Shown here: in pieces, positions 26,066 through 34,757 of the stretch
Numbering within the stretch: the stretch's first letter is position 1
Layout of the letters: each line of letters starts with the position of its first letter
Source: an uncultured Psychrobacter sp.
GTDB taxonomy: Bacteria > Pseudomonadota > Gammaproteobacteria > Pseudomonadales > Moraxellaceae
Direction of reading: 5' to 3'
NCBI GenBank assembly: GCA_947495055.1
Contig: CANLXO010000003.1
Location: forward strand, 124,001 to 188,000
DNA: 64,000 nt
Made by a program: the position numbers and the translations under genes
Notes under the pieces: generated by a model
Database searches by the model: none
What the model was told of the DNA's origin: nothing
What the model saw: only the letters and a program-made list of their open reading frames with translations

Positions 26066-27940
26066 ATGCAGCAGCTGGGCTTTCGTTCCGTATTTGCCAA
26101 ACTATTTGCCAGCGTCATGCTGGCATTGACGCTTTTTGCCGTCGCTATGGTACTGCTTACGCAGCTGGTTCATGACAAAGACGCCAGTATCCGCTCCAAA
26201 GTACTGGCTACGCAAATACTTGGACAAATAGACCCGTTTTTGAATGAGCTCAATGTCTCGATTAGCAATGACAATCGGTTGCAGGCGAGATTTATGCTTG
26301 CTGTCGTCAAAAAAAGCTTCGATATCTTTGATGAGTCCTTGCAAGCAAAAATGGGACTATACGATAATGACGGTCGCCTGCTTATGCAGACGGATAATAG
26401 TGATCTGCCACTAGAGCTGCCTGCGCCGCCGTCTTTATTGATGCGCGCTTTTCCCTCCTTTGCCGACTCCCCGCCCACCCAACAAGCACAAGTCTATAGC
26501 AGTACGGGCTATACGCTACTGTATGAGTCGCGCCTGCCACCCAAAAAACCTGTGCTCTCTGCTGCGCTAAACCTATTTACAGGTACGCTGCTGCTGCTTA
26601 TTATTATGGCAGGGGTACTGTGGTGGATCGCTCGCAATATGACTTGGCGCCTCAATCAGATGAGTCAGCAGATGGCTCAGCTTGGTGATGGCGACTTTAG
26701 TGTTCGCGTTAATGCGCGCGGCAATGATGAGATTACCTCCCTTGCTCGTGGATTTAACCAAGCCGCACAAAAGATTGAGCACCTTATTGATGCTAACAAT
26801 CTACTACTCGCTCACGCTTCTCATGAGCTGCGTACACCTATCACCCGTATTCGCTTGCAAATTGAGATGATGGATATGCTTGCAAGCGGTATGCCGCCTG
26901 ATACCAAAGCCAAGTTTGATAAGCGCGCACAAGCAGTGAACCGCGATTTGTCTGGTCTTAATGACTTGGTCGAGAGCATCCTTTTGGTCAGTCGCTTAGA
27001 TGCAGGTCACGCCGTCCAGCAAATAGAGCGCCTTGATTTATACGACGTGGTCAATCAAGAGCGCCAACACTATCCTGAAGCTACGCTCATCGGCAAGCAC
27101 ATTACTATTGATGGGCAAGCCTCAATGCTCACTCACCTTATCCGTAACCTTTTGACCAACGCGATGCTGCATGGCACGCCGCCTATCACGGTCCTACTCT
27201 ATGGCGTACAGACGCTTGAGCAAGCGGACACTGTGCCTGACTATCTATTGCAAGGCATTATGAATAGCAGCTTTGCTGATCATAACCTCTCGGATCTGGC
27301 TTATTATGATGAACTAAAAAGCGATGAGACAATCGAAGGCAGCGTAGCGGATACCACTCATGCAGATGAACAAACGCTTGATACAAAAAGCGTAGATCTA
27401 CCTGTGCCTATCATCTACAAAAACGGTGAATCGCTCATTCTTGATGATAAGAAAAACATCGCTCCTGAACCTTCTATCAATGACGATCTTGAAAGTATCA
27501 CTGATGCACAACTTAGCGCCTCTGACAGACCACCGGCCTCAGCACTTGCATCTTTAATGCCTAAAAAGAGCGAAAACAAGGAAATCGAAAGCGGTGAGAA
27601 CGCAGCTCTACCTCGTAAAGAAGGCTTATTCAAAAAGCACCTCAATAAACCAAAAGCAGATCTTGCCGAACCCGTAGCTAAGTATGCAGTGTTAGCTATT
27701 ATCGATGAAGGGTCAGGCATTCCTAAAGATAAGCGCAAAGAGATCTTTAGTCCCTTTGTGCGCCTGCAACAAAAGCAAAAAGGCTCAGGTCTGGGGTTAT
27801 CGCTCGTGGCGCAAATTGTCACCGCTCATCAAGGCTATATCAAAACCGATACTATAAATGGTCATACGCGATTTTTGGTCGTACTACCTGTGCAGCATAA
27901 TCCAGACTATGACTTTCATGATCATGACAGTCATCTCTAA
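26066..27940 (+). CDS. Sensor histidine kinase with long insert in the ATPase domain
   Basis: A 624-residue inner-membrane kinase (ATG at 26066 preferred over the TTG just before). TM1 is about residues 13-33 and TM2 about 173-195, with a periplasmic sensor region between, then a HAMP domain (ARGNDEITSLARGFN) and HisKA with HASHELRTPITR (phospho-His near 253). The ATPase domain has the N box LIRNLLTNAMLHG near 365 and the G boxes IIDEGSGIP and GSGLGLSLV near 548 and 580. Between them lies a polar, Ser/Asp/Glu/Lys-rich insert of about 155 residues that ordinary kinases lack. It probably phosphorylates the regulator encoded 24 nt upstream. The catalytic motifs are intact, so it should be active. 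Confidence 0.9.
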   Translation: MQQLGFRSVFAKLFASVMLALTLFAVAMVLLTQLVHDKDASIRSKVLATQILGQIDPFLNELNVSISNDNRLQARFMLAVVKKSFDIFDESLQAKMGLYDNDGRLLMQTDNSDLPLELPAPPSLLMRAFPSFADSPPTQQAQVYSSTGYTLLYESRLPPKKPVLSAALNLFTGTLLLLIIMAGVLWWIARNMTWRLNQMSQQMAQLGDGDFSVRVNARGNDEITSLARGFNQAAQKIEHLIDANNLLLAHASHELRTPITRIRLQIEMMDMLASGMPPDTKAKFDKRAQAVNRDLSGLNDLVESILLVSRLDAGHAVQQIERLDLYDVVNQERQHYPEATLIGKHITIDGQASMLTHLIRNLLTNAMLHGTPPITVLLYGVQTLEQADTVPDYLLQGIMNSSFADHNLSDLAYYDELKSDETIEGSVADTTHADEQTLDTKSVDLPVPIIYKNGESLILDDKKNIAPEPSINDDLESITDAQLSASDRPPASALASLMPKKSENKEIESGENAALPRKEGLFKKHLNKPKADLAEPVAKYAVLAIIDEGSGIPKDKRKEIFSPFVRLQQKQKGSGLGLSLVAQIVTAHQGYIKTDTINGHTRFLVVLPVQHNPDYDFHDHDSHL

Positions 27941-28190
27941 CGCGTTTTTGATTGATATAAAGCTCTTTCTCTATTTGGCATAAGCCTAGCTCGCTTTGTC
28001 ATATCAGCATGACATTAATTGACACACGCCTTTAACGATTTGACCTTGCGTTTTTTATACAACGATAGTGTCTGTACTAGCGACAACACTCGCTATACCC
28101 AAGCTCCCTGCTAATATGCTATATTGTCGCCCCTTATAAATACCTATTGTTTTCTTTGCAAAATAAAATCTAGCAGATATCGAGCCTGCC

Positions 28191-28961
28191 ATGAGCGACA
28201 TGATTGCCCTAAAAGATGTGACCAAAAGCTTTATGAGCGACCGCTCGATCAAAGGCGCAGACGGTAGGGCGCATTGGTTTACTGCGGTTGAGCCGACCTC
28301 ACTATCTATTCAGCAAGGCGAGATATTCGGCCTTATGGGATACTCAGGCGCAGGTAAATCAACCTTATTGCGTCTAATTAATATGCTTGAGCGTCCAGAT
28401 TCTGGTCAAGTTATTATCGATGGTACGGACTTAACGACACTGTCTGCCAGCGATTTGCGCGTAGCGCGGCACAATATTGGCATGATTTTTCAGCAATTTA
28501 ACTTGATGTCTAATCGTACTGTCTTTGATAATGTCGCGTTCAATTTAACGGTGTCAGGCTACCCTAGCCGCGATATTCATAAACGGGTGATGGAGTGCCT
28601 TGCCATTGTTGATTTGACTGATCGCGCCAGTCACTACCCTGCGCAGTTGTCAGGCGGTCAAAAGCAGCGCGTCGGTATCGCTCGTGCTATCGCGCCAAGC
28701 CCTAAAGTATTGCTCGCCGATGAGCCCACCTCGGCGCTTGATCCTGCGACCACCCGTAGTTTGCTCACCTGCTTGCGCGATATCAATGAACAGTTAGGCG
28801 TGACTATCGTTATTGTCACCCATGAGATGAGCGTGATTCGCAGACTTTGCCATCGCGCCGCTTTGCTTCATCAAGGACAACTGCTCGAAGTGGCTGATGT
28901 CCGTGACGGTAGCATTCAAGCGGCCACTCTAATTGGTCAGGGTCTGGTTCAAGAAGACTAA
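28191..28961 (+). CDS. metN: MetN, methionine ABC transporter ATPase without NIL domain
   Basis: A 256-residue ABC ATPase: Walker A GYSGAGKST near residue 50, FQQFNLMSNRTVFDNVAF Q-loop, signature QLSGGQKQRVGIARA near 153, Walker B VLLADEPTSALDP and the H-loop VTHEM. It energises import of D/L-methionine with MetI and MetQ, encoded immediately downstream in the usual order. Typical MetN is about 340 residues and ends in an ACT-like NIL domain that mediates inhibition by methionine; here the protein ends right after the ATPase fold. The start could also be the ATG three codons later. No SAM riboswitch is visible upstream. Confidence 0.9.
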   Translation: MSDMIALKDVTKSFMSDRSIKGADGRAHWFTAVEPTSLSIQQGEIFGLMGYSGAGKSTLLRLINMLERPDSGQVIIDGTDLTTLSASDLRVARHNIGMIFQQFNLMSNRTVFDNVAFNLTVSGYPSRDIHKRVMECLAIVDLTDRASHYPAQLSGGQKQRVGIARAIAPSPKVLLADEPTSALDPATTRSLLTCLRDINEQLGVTIVIVTHEMSVIRRLCHRAALLHQGQLLEVADVRDGSIQAATLIGQGLVQED

Positions 28962-28997
28962 ATTTAAGCTCAAATAGATAGATAAATAGAGATTGAC

Positions 28998-29684
28998 ATG
29001 ATGACTGGCGCTGAATTATCGACCTCAATTGACAAGCTTTGGGCGCTGCGTTCTGAGATTTGGCAAGCTTCCGTTGATACCTTTGTCATGCTAGGTATCT
29101 CAACGACTACTGCTATCATTATCGGTGGTCTGTTTGGCATTTTCTTGTTTTTGTCTAGCGATAGACAGTTTTTGCAAAACAAGGCGCTATACGGTGTGCT
29201 TGGCGGTATTACCAACTTTATGCGCGCTTTTCCGTTTGTCATTTTGATGATTGCGATGAGCCCGTTTACCAAAGCTATTGTCGGTACGGGCATTGGCCCT
29301 ATAGCGGCCTCGTTAGTACTGGCGATTGCAGGCTCGTTCTACTTTGCCCGCTTAGTCGAGCAAAACTTGCGTGAAGTACCGCGCGGAATTATCGAAGCGA
29401 CCGAATCTATGGGCGCGCGCCCTTTTACGATCATCAAGGTACTACTTAATGAATCGCGCTCAGGGCTGGTTTTGTCAGTGACGATTCTCTGTATCAGTCT
29501 GCTGTCATACTCAGCAGCAGCAGGTATGATTGGCGGCGGCGGTCTGGGTGATTTAGCCATTCGTTATGGCTATTATCGCTATCAGACTGAGGTCATGGTA
29601 TTTATCGTCATTATGTTATCGATTATGGTGATATCCATCCAAGCCTTTGGTAACTGGCTTGCGACGCGTTTAGACAAGCGATAA
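28998..29684 (+). CDS. metI: MetI, methionine ABC transporter permease
   Basis: A 228-residue inner-membrane permease with about five hydrophobic helices. The coupling-helix region is ESMGARPFTIIKVLLNESR (the EAA loop), and GTGIGPIAASLVLAIAGS and AAAGMIGGGGLGDLAIRYGYY are characteristic of MetI. It starts 36 nt after metN and is followed after 49 nt by metQ, so one operon is likely. Confidence 0.94.
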   Translation: MMTGAELSTSIDKLWALRSEIWQASVDTFVMLGISTTTAIIIGGLFGIFLFLSSDRQFLQNKALYGVLGGITNFMRAFPFVILMIAMSPFTKAIVGTGIGPIAASLVLAIAGSFYFARLVEQNLREVPRGIIEATESMGARPFTIIKVLLNESRSGLVLSVTILCISLLSYSAAAGMIGGGGLGDLAIRYGYYRYQTEVMVFIVIMLSIMVISIQAFGNWLATRLDKR

Positions 29685-29733
29685 AACAATAGTATAAATG
29701 CTGTATTTAATTCATGACTACTAAGGATAAATT

Positions 29734-30687
29734 ATGAAACTTAACGATATTAGCCGTCAATTGGCACTTGGTTTTGGCATCGTTGGCGTATCAGGTTTGG
29801 TACTGGTTGGCTGCAACAATTCATCAGCGCCAGAAGCGACTAAAGAAGCGCCTGCTACCTCTGCTGAAGCCAGCAATGATAGTGATGCTCAAAAAAGCAA
29901 AATCATTATCGGTACAACCGAAGGTGACTTTGCTGATATGGTACGTAACCAAGTTAAAAGCTCGCTAGAAGCGCAAGGTTATGAGGTTGAGCTGATTACC
30001 TTTACCGATTATGTTCGTCCAAACTTGGCACTGGCAGATGGTGATTTGGATATCAATATCTTTCAGCACAAACCTTATCTTGATACTTTTAAGGCTGAAA
30101 ACAATCTTGACCTTGTTGAAGTATTCCAAGTGCCTACCGCGCCGCTTGGCATCTATACGGGCAAAAAGACCAGCCTTGATGATGCCTACAAAGGTATGAG
30201 CGTATCAGCACCTAATGATCCAAGTAACTTTGCGCGCGCATTGGTTATGATGAATGATCTAGGCTGGCTGACGTTAAAGGATAATATCGACCCATTAACG
30301 GCGTCAAAAACAGACATCGCTGACAACAGCAAGTACGATATCAAAATCGTTGAGTTAGAGGCCGCGCAATTACCACGTGCCCGTGATGAAGTCGACTTTG
30401 CCGTTATCAATGGCAACTATGCCACTGACGCGGGTATTGAATTGACGAGTGCTTTGTTCCAAGAGCCAAGCTTTAACTATGTTAATTGGTCAGCGATTAA
30501 AACGGCTGATGCTGATAAAAAATGGGTTAAAGATGTGACCAATGCCTATAACTCAGATGAGTTTAAAATGTATGCCAACAAGACATTCCCAGGATACAAA
30601 TACCCAAAAATCTGGAGTCCTGAAACAGCAACCGTGACTGCTTCTGCTGGTACAGCGACTGCTACAGGTGAAGTGGCGGTTCAGTAG
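29734..30687 (+). CDS. metQ: MetQ, methionine-binding lipoprotein
   Basis: A 317-residue lipoprotein: signal peptide ending in VLVGCNNSS (Cys at about 28), then KIIIGTTEGDFADMVRN, FTDYVRPNLALADGDLDINI, FQHKPYLDTF and VDFAVINGNYATDAG, all typical of the NlpA/MetQ family. It captures methionine in the periplasm for MetNI. An Ala/Thr-rich C-terminal tail of about 20 residues follows the domain. The operon is closed by a hairpin at 30725-30760. Confidence 0.94.
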   Translation: MKLNDISRQLALGFGIVGVSGLVLVGCNNSSAPEATKEAPATSAEASNDSDAQKSKIIIGTTEGDFADMVRNQVKSSLEAQGYEVELITFTDYVRPNLALADGDLDINIFQHKPYLDTFKAENNLDLVEVFQVPTAPLGIYTGKKTSLDDAYKGMSVSAPNDPSNFARALVMMNDLGWLTLKDNIDPLTASKTDIADNSKYDIKIVELEAAQLPRARDEVDFAVINGNYATDAGIELTSALFQEPSFNYVNWSAIKTADADKKWVKDVTNAYNSDEFKMYANKTFPGYKYPKIWSPETATVTASAGTATATGEVAVQ

Positions 30688-30724
30688 TTTGCTCTAGAAT
30701 GTAAGTGTTTAAAACTTTTAAAAT

Positions 30725-30760
30725 AAAAATGCCCACGACTTAAAGTCATGGGCATTTTTT
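30725..30760 (+). terminator. Rho-independent terminator of metNIQ
   Basis: AAAAATGCCCACGACT pairs with AGTCATGGGCATTTTT with a single mismatch and a 3-nt loop, followed by T residues, about 40 nt after the metQ stop. Confidence 0.88.
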
Positions 30761-30780
30761 ATTGCTCAAATTCAGTCCGT

Positions 30781-30893
30781 GTAGGGTGTGGTTAGCGCAG
30801 CGTAACCCACCGCTTATCTATACTTATATAATTGGTGGGTTACGTTATAGCAAAGTTCTTTGTCAGAACTTAATACCACTAACCACACCCTAC
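30781..30893. repeat. Short nested inverted-repeat element (MITE/REP-like)
   Basis: Perfect 15-bp terminal inverted repeats GTAGGGTGTGGTTAG (30781-30795) and its complement (30879-30893) enclose a second perfect 11-bp pair CGTAACCCACC (30801-30811) and GGTGGGTTACG (30834-30844). The whole is 113 bp and non-coding, between metQ and codA. A shortened, decayed relative lies at 62036-62092. Such elements are known as dispersed intergenic repeats in many bacteria. Confidence 0.85.
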
Positions 30894-30917
30894 TAGACTA
30901 TCATTATTAGAGAATAA

Positions 30918-32174
30918 CTACATCGTATCTCTAAACAAGTCCAGCTCAATATCATAACTAGGCTCAGGCTTTTTAAACAGGTACTTACCATTGCGAATAG
31001 AGGCCAGTACATCCGCGCGTTGGCGCACCGCTTCAAATGGACTTGTCGCATCCAATACTAGGAAGTTTGCTGCTCTGCCGACTTCTATCCCGTACTCGTC
31101 TTCGATATTCAAAGTTTCCGCGCCATTAAAGGTTATGAAGTCAAGACAGACGTCAAGCTGCGGTAATGACATGGTTTGTGCCAAATGAATACCATTATCT
31201 AAGATATTCATCATGTTACCGTTGCCCGCGGGATACCAAGGATCATTGATAGAATCTTGACCAAAAGAGATGTTGATACCATTCTCCCAAAATTCCTTCA
31301 CTCGCGTGAGGCCACGACGCTTAGGATAGGTATCTTGGCGACCTTGCAAATAAGCGTTCTCAGTAGGCAGCGCAATGAAGTTCATCTGCGATTGCTCAAA
31401 CAGTCCCATCATGCGAAACGCATAAGCATCGTCTGCGGAACCAAATGAACAGGTATGGCTAGCCGCCGTACGCGTACCGATATCTTCAATCATCACCAAA
31501 GCATTCAATAGTTGTACGTGGCGACTCATTGGGTCATCAGTTTCATCACAGTGCACGTCGATAAGCTTGTCATACTTAAGTGCAAGCTCAACCGTCTTAC
31601 GCACAGAATCTTGACCGAACTCGTATGCCCATTCAAAATGTGGAATGCCGCCGACGCAGTCCGCGCCCATCTTTAACGCCTCTTCCATCAACTCAACAGC
31701 CCCTTTATAGGCGTACATGCCCTCTTGCGGGAAAGCGACAATCTGAATAGTGACGTTGTCTTTTAGCTCTTCGCGCAGCTCAAGCATTGCTTTAAGTCCA
31801 GTCAAATCAGGGTCGCAGACGTCAATATGGGTACGAATGTATTGCACCCCTTTGGACACCTCTTCTTGAATACCTTTAAGCATCCGCGATTTAGCATCTT
31901 CAAAAGTTTGCGTCTTTTTGACATCGTGCCAGCGAGCAATACCTTCGAACAAGGTACCTGTGGCGTTCTTGGCATCATCGCCGCCGCCCGTGTAGACATA
32001 ATCAAGATGCAGATGCGAGTCCACATAAGGCGGTACGATCAAACGGCCTTTGAGATCAATCTCTTCTTCGGCAGTAGGCAAATTGTTACCAATCTGCTGA
32101 ATAACACCGTCTTTGACCAAGATCTCAGTAGCATCGCTATTGCGATAGATATTGGCATTGGTAAATTTAATCAT
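30918..32174 (-). CDS. codA: Cytosine deaminase-family amidohydrolase
   Basis: A 418-residue metal-dependent hydrolase. Metal and catalytic motifs are VDSHLHLDYVYTGG near residue 55, DVHCDETDDPMS near 205, AASHTCSFGSAD near 239 and SFGQDSINDPWYPAG near 304; the last matches the E. coli CodA DDVFDPWYPLG region. It should deaminate cytosine to uracil for pyrimidine salvage, although close relatives act on isoguanine or other ring compounds. No signal peptide. AGGAG lies 7 nt before the ATG. The expected transporter partner (codB) is absent; a ruined MFS gene lies upstream in the same direction. Confidence 0.85.
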   Translation of the reverse strand: MIKFTNANIYRNSDATEILVKDGVIQQIGNNLPTAEEEIDLKGRLIVPPYVDSHLHLDYVYTGGGDDAKNATGTLFEGIARWHDVKKTQTFEDAKSRMLKGIQEEVSKGVQYIRTHIDVCDPDLTGLKAMLELREELKDNVTIQIVAFPQEGMYAYKGAVELMEEALKMGADCVGGIPHFEWAYEFGQDSVRKTVELALKYDKLIDVHCDETDDPMSRHVQLLNALVMIEDIGTRTAASHTCSFGSADDAYAFRMMGLFEQSQMNFIALPTENAYLQGRQDTYPKRRGLTRVKEFWENGINISFGQDSINDPWYPAGNGNMMNILDNGIHLAQTMSLPQLDVCLDFITFNGAETLNIEDEYGIEVGRAANFLVLDATSPFEAVRQRADVLASIRNGKYLFKKPEPSYDIELDLFRDTM

Positions 32175-32231
32175 GACAAACTCCTATTATTATTGAATAA
32201 TTATTTATTGAAATTGCTTATCGAACATTAT

Positions 32232-32276
32232 TTTATTAAAAGCTACTTTATTGAACGCTACTTCATTGAACGCTAC
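32232..32276. repeat. Three 15-bp tandem repeats at the 3' end of the MFS remnant
   Basis: Units at 32232-32246, 32247-32261 and 32262-32276 share TTTATTGAACGCTAC with drift in the first. The last unit overlaps the stop of the MFS remnant (32273-32275). Confidence 0.8.
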
Positions 32277-32826
32277 CCGACAGTAGGCGCATCCAATGTT
32301 TTCTTAGATATGAAGGTAATGATGATGGCAGGAACGAAACAAAGAATGGATAGATATACAATACCTAAGACGCCTGTCTCTGGCATATTCACCAAAATAA
32401 GTCCCGACAGCCAAGTTGCAATCATAATAGAGAAGTTAAACACACTTGATTGTACGGAAGTCGCGACAGCTTTTGCCTCGGTAACTTGGTGACTGACTGC
32501 TGTTTGGAACATCGTTACCAAAGGTCCGAATGCTAGTCCCCATAGTAAAAAGGCAAAATGCGAGAAACCATTCATTCCTCTGAAGAAGACGAATAGCAAC
32601 ATAGCTATCGCTCCAGATACCAGCATACTGACGATCAAACCGCGCAGATGCGTATCGATAATCTTGAGAAAATACCGATAAAAGTAACACTGGCCATAAG
32701 GCCAAAGATGAACCAAGAAATAGGGTTCTGTCCGACATTATTATTTTTTGATAGCTCGTCTTTTGATTGATTAGCTTTTGAAAGACTAGACACATCTTCT
32801 CCTAGTTGACTAAAGGTTTCAAAAGG
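32273..32826 (-). pseudogene. Remnant of a DHA1-type MFS transporter (C-terminal half, frameshifted)
   Basis: The frame ending at 32273 encodes the last five helices of an MFS transporter (FAFLLWGLAFGPLVTMFQTA, SVFNFSIMIATWLSGLILV). Continuing upstream, the matching helix NPISWFIFGLMASVTFIGIF is found in another frame, and the two join near 32665-32672, at an A run, so a frameshift has occurred. A stop at 32827-32829 bounds the remnant and the N-terminal half is missing. The intact protein would have about 390 residues. The fold of the remaining helices resembles YdhP/NepI-type drug or nucleoside exporters. It lies upstream of codA in the same direction. Confidence 0.8.
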
Positions 32827-33153
32827 TCATTGCATGGCCCTTTGACGATATATCTATCTGTAGAAATCTAAATGTCCGTTATAAATAACTGATTCGTTTA
32901 CTATCTAATTCAACTATAACATAAGGGATTTATTAAAACCCTTATATAAGTAAGGTTTTGTAATGGATTAAATTTATGTACTACAAAGTGACGTTACAGC
33001 CTGTTTGTCCTTTGTAGGAAACCGTCACTCCCGCTTTCATCTGATTGGGACTACGCTTATAGTGAATGGACTAAGCGATAATTTGCTAATGTTTCAGTTA
33101 AGTTGTCGTTTTTTAGTTTTCATGATTAAGCTAACAATTATAAGGATAATAAT
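32827..33153. other. Intergenic region upstream of the aldo/keto reductase, 327 bp
   Basis: No gene seen. It probably holds decayed sequence of the lost MFS N-terminus plus the promoter of the reductase gene; AAGGATAATAAT precedes the reductase ATG. Confidence 0.4.
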
Positions 33154-34002
33154 ATGAGTACTAAAACTTATAACCTTCGTACAGCAGGACAGGCTAATAT
33201 TCCCGTACTTGGACTAGGTACATGGCAGTCAACCGGACAAGACTGTATCGATGTCGTTAGCCAAGCGCTACAGATAGGCTATGAGCATATCGATACAGCG
33301 CAAGCTTATGGTAATGAGGTCGAGGTGGGTCAAGGTATCAAGCAATCAGGGGTGGCGCGTGATAAATTCTTTTTAACCACCAAGATCTTTCCTGATGATA
33401 TGAAGTTTGAACCAGAGAAACTGGTGGCAGCGGCTAAACGCTCTTTAAAAAATCTAGATACCGATTATGTGGACCTATTATTACTACACTGGCCTGATGA
33501 TCGTGTGCCATTATCTGAGACCATTCCAGCCTTGTGCAAGCTACAAAAGCAAGGCTTAACGCGTAATATCGGCGTCTCTAACTTCAATATTGCCAATATT
33601 ATTGAAGCTAAAAAGTACGCTGACGTACCGATTGTGGTTAACCAAGTTGAGTTTCATCCATTTATTAAGCAAGAGACTTTGCAGACGTTTTTAAACAATC
33701 ACCATATCTTGCTAGAAGCCTACTCGCCATTGGCACGCGGTGATGTATTTGACAATGACATTATAAAAGACATTGCTGACAAGCATGGCGTGACGCCAGC
33801 ACAGATATCATTGGCTTGGATACTATCAGATAAAGACCGTATCGCTATTCCAAAGACCTCTAACCCAGATCATTTGCAAGGGAACTTGGACGCCATCAAC
33901 GTCAACCTCAGTGCTAATGACATAGAACAGATTAGCAAGCTTGCCACTAGTGATGGTCGCAAGATTAAGCATCCTGATTATTCGCCCAAATGGGATGACT
34001 AA
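33154..34002 (+). CDS. Aldo/keto reductase (2,5-diketo-D-gluconate reductase-like)
   Basis: A 282-residue NADPH-dependent reductase of the AKR superfamily. The catalytic tetrad is visible: Asp and Tyr in HIDTAQAYGNE (near residues 48-55), Lys in FLTTKIF (near 75) and His in LLHWPDD (near 109). NIGVSNFN and IAIPKTSNPDHLQGNL are the usual cofactor-side motifs. Members reduce aldehydes and ketones, e.g. methylglyoxal or 2,5-diketogluconate as in DkgB; the exact substrate is not deducible. Single gene, ended by a strong terminator shared with the convergent ccmE. Confidence 0.9.
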   Translation: MSTKTYNLRTAGQANIPVLGLGTWQSTGQDCIDVVSQALQIGYEHIDTAQAYGNEVEVGQGIKQSGVARDKFFLTTKIFPDDMKFEPEKLVAAAKRSLKNLDTDYVDLLLLHWPDDRVPLSETIPALCKLQKQGLTRNIGVSNFNIANIIEAKKYADVPIVVNQVEFHPFIKQETLQTFLNNHHILLEAYSPLARGDVFDNDIIKDIADKHGVTPAQISLAWILSDKDRIAIPKTSNPDHLQGNLDAINVNLSANDIEQISKLATSDGRKIKHPDYSPKWDD

Positions 34003-34044
34003 TGTTAGAAATTAAGTCCCTTTTGAAGTAAAACGTTGATCGCA

Positions 34045-34078
34045 AAAAAGCCACTGATATCACTATCAGTGGCTTTTT
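34045..34078. terminator. Bidirectional terminator between the reductase gene and ccmE
   Basis: A perfect 15-bp stem AAAAAGCCACTGATA/TATCAGTGGCTTTTT with a 4-nt loop; A and T runs on the two flanks make it work in both directions. Confidence 0.9.
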
Positions 34079-34113
34079 GTTTGAGGCTAGCTATCGCCTT
34101 GAACAGATAAGCT

Positions 34114-34614
34114 TTACTGTTGCAGCGTTTGCGTTTCATGAATGGGCTGAGCAGGATTATATTGCTCAGAGGTTGGCGTTACCCCATTGCGGTTGTTCTC
34201 TTTCATCGATTTAGCAACCTCTGGCGGCATGTAGTTCTCATCATGCTTCGCCAAGACTTCACCTGCGACAAAGGTCTCACCTTGCATTTTTCCCGTAGCG
34301 ACCACGCCTGAATTTTCAGCGAATAAGTCGGGCAAGATACCTTGATAAGTGACAGGGACAGTCGCCGCAAAATCGGTAATGGCGAACTGTACACTCAAAG
34401 GATCATCAGGCGCGCGCTGTACACTACCGGCGACTACCATACCGCCTGCCCGAATGCGTTTATCTTGTGGCGCCTCGCCTTGCGATATGGCTGTCGCATC
34501 AAAGTAGTAATCTGTCTGCTGGCCTATTGCGTATAGCACTAGCACTACCGCAACGGCTGCACCTGCCAGCGTAAACATGACCCACATTAGTTTTTTGCGT
34601 CGAGTTGCATTCAT
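34114..34614 (-). CDS. ccmE: CcmE, periplasmic haem chaperone
   Basis: A 166-residue membrane-anchored protein: [10 protein letters not shown] plus an N-terminal helix (about residues 9-28), then an OB-fold ([56 protein letters not shown]). The His of KHDENY near residue 125 binds haem covalently. CcmE takes haem from the CcmABCD complex and passes it to CcmF for attachment to c-type cytochromes. It is the last gene of the ccmABCDE run here, with 143 nt between ccmD and it. A GAGG site precedes the ATG. Confidence 0.95.
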   Translation of the reverse strand: MNATRRKKLMWVMFTLAGAAVAVVLVLYAIGQQTDYYFDATAISQGEAPQDKRIRAGGMVVAGSVQRAPDDPLSVQFAITDFAATVPVTYQGILPDLFAENSGVVATGKMQGETFVAGEVLAKHDENYMPPEVAKSMKENNRNGVTPTSEQYNPAQPIHETQTLQQ

Positions 34615-34757
34615 AGCACTACCTCATTGACGAATCTTTGAACATCGAGTTAACTCTTTAACCAGTAAAATAGCACCGTGTCTAATGGCTATTGCTTAGT
34701 GAGTATATGGGAGCGTCTTATCTCATAATCAATAAGCGCTACTGTGATTCATAAAAC

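Noticed and set aside
27941..28190. SAM riboswitch or S-box upstream of metN
   Set aside because: I looked for the conserved helices of SAM riboswitches and saw no matching pattern; only weak promoter-like hexamers.
31827..32492. Long plus-strand frame over codA and the MFS remnant
   Set aside because: It lies antisense to the deaminase, whose metal motifs are intact, and its repeats come from the 15-bp array.
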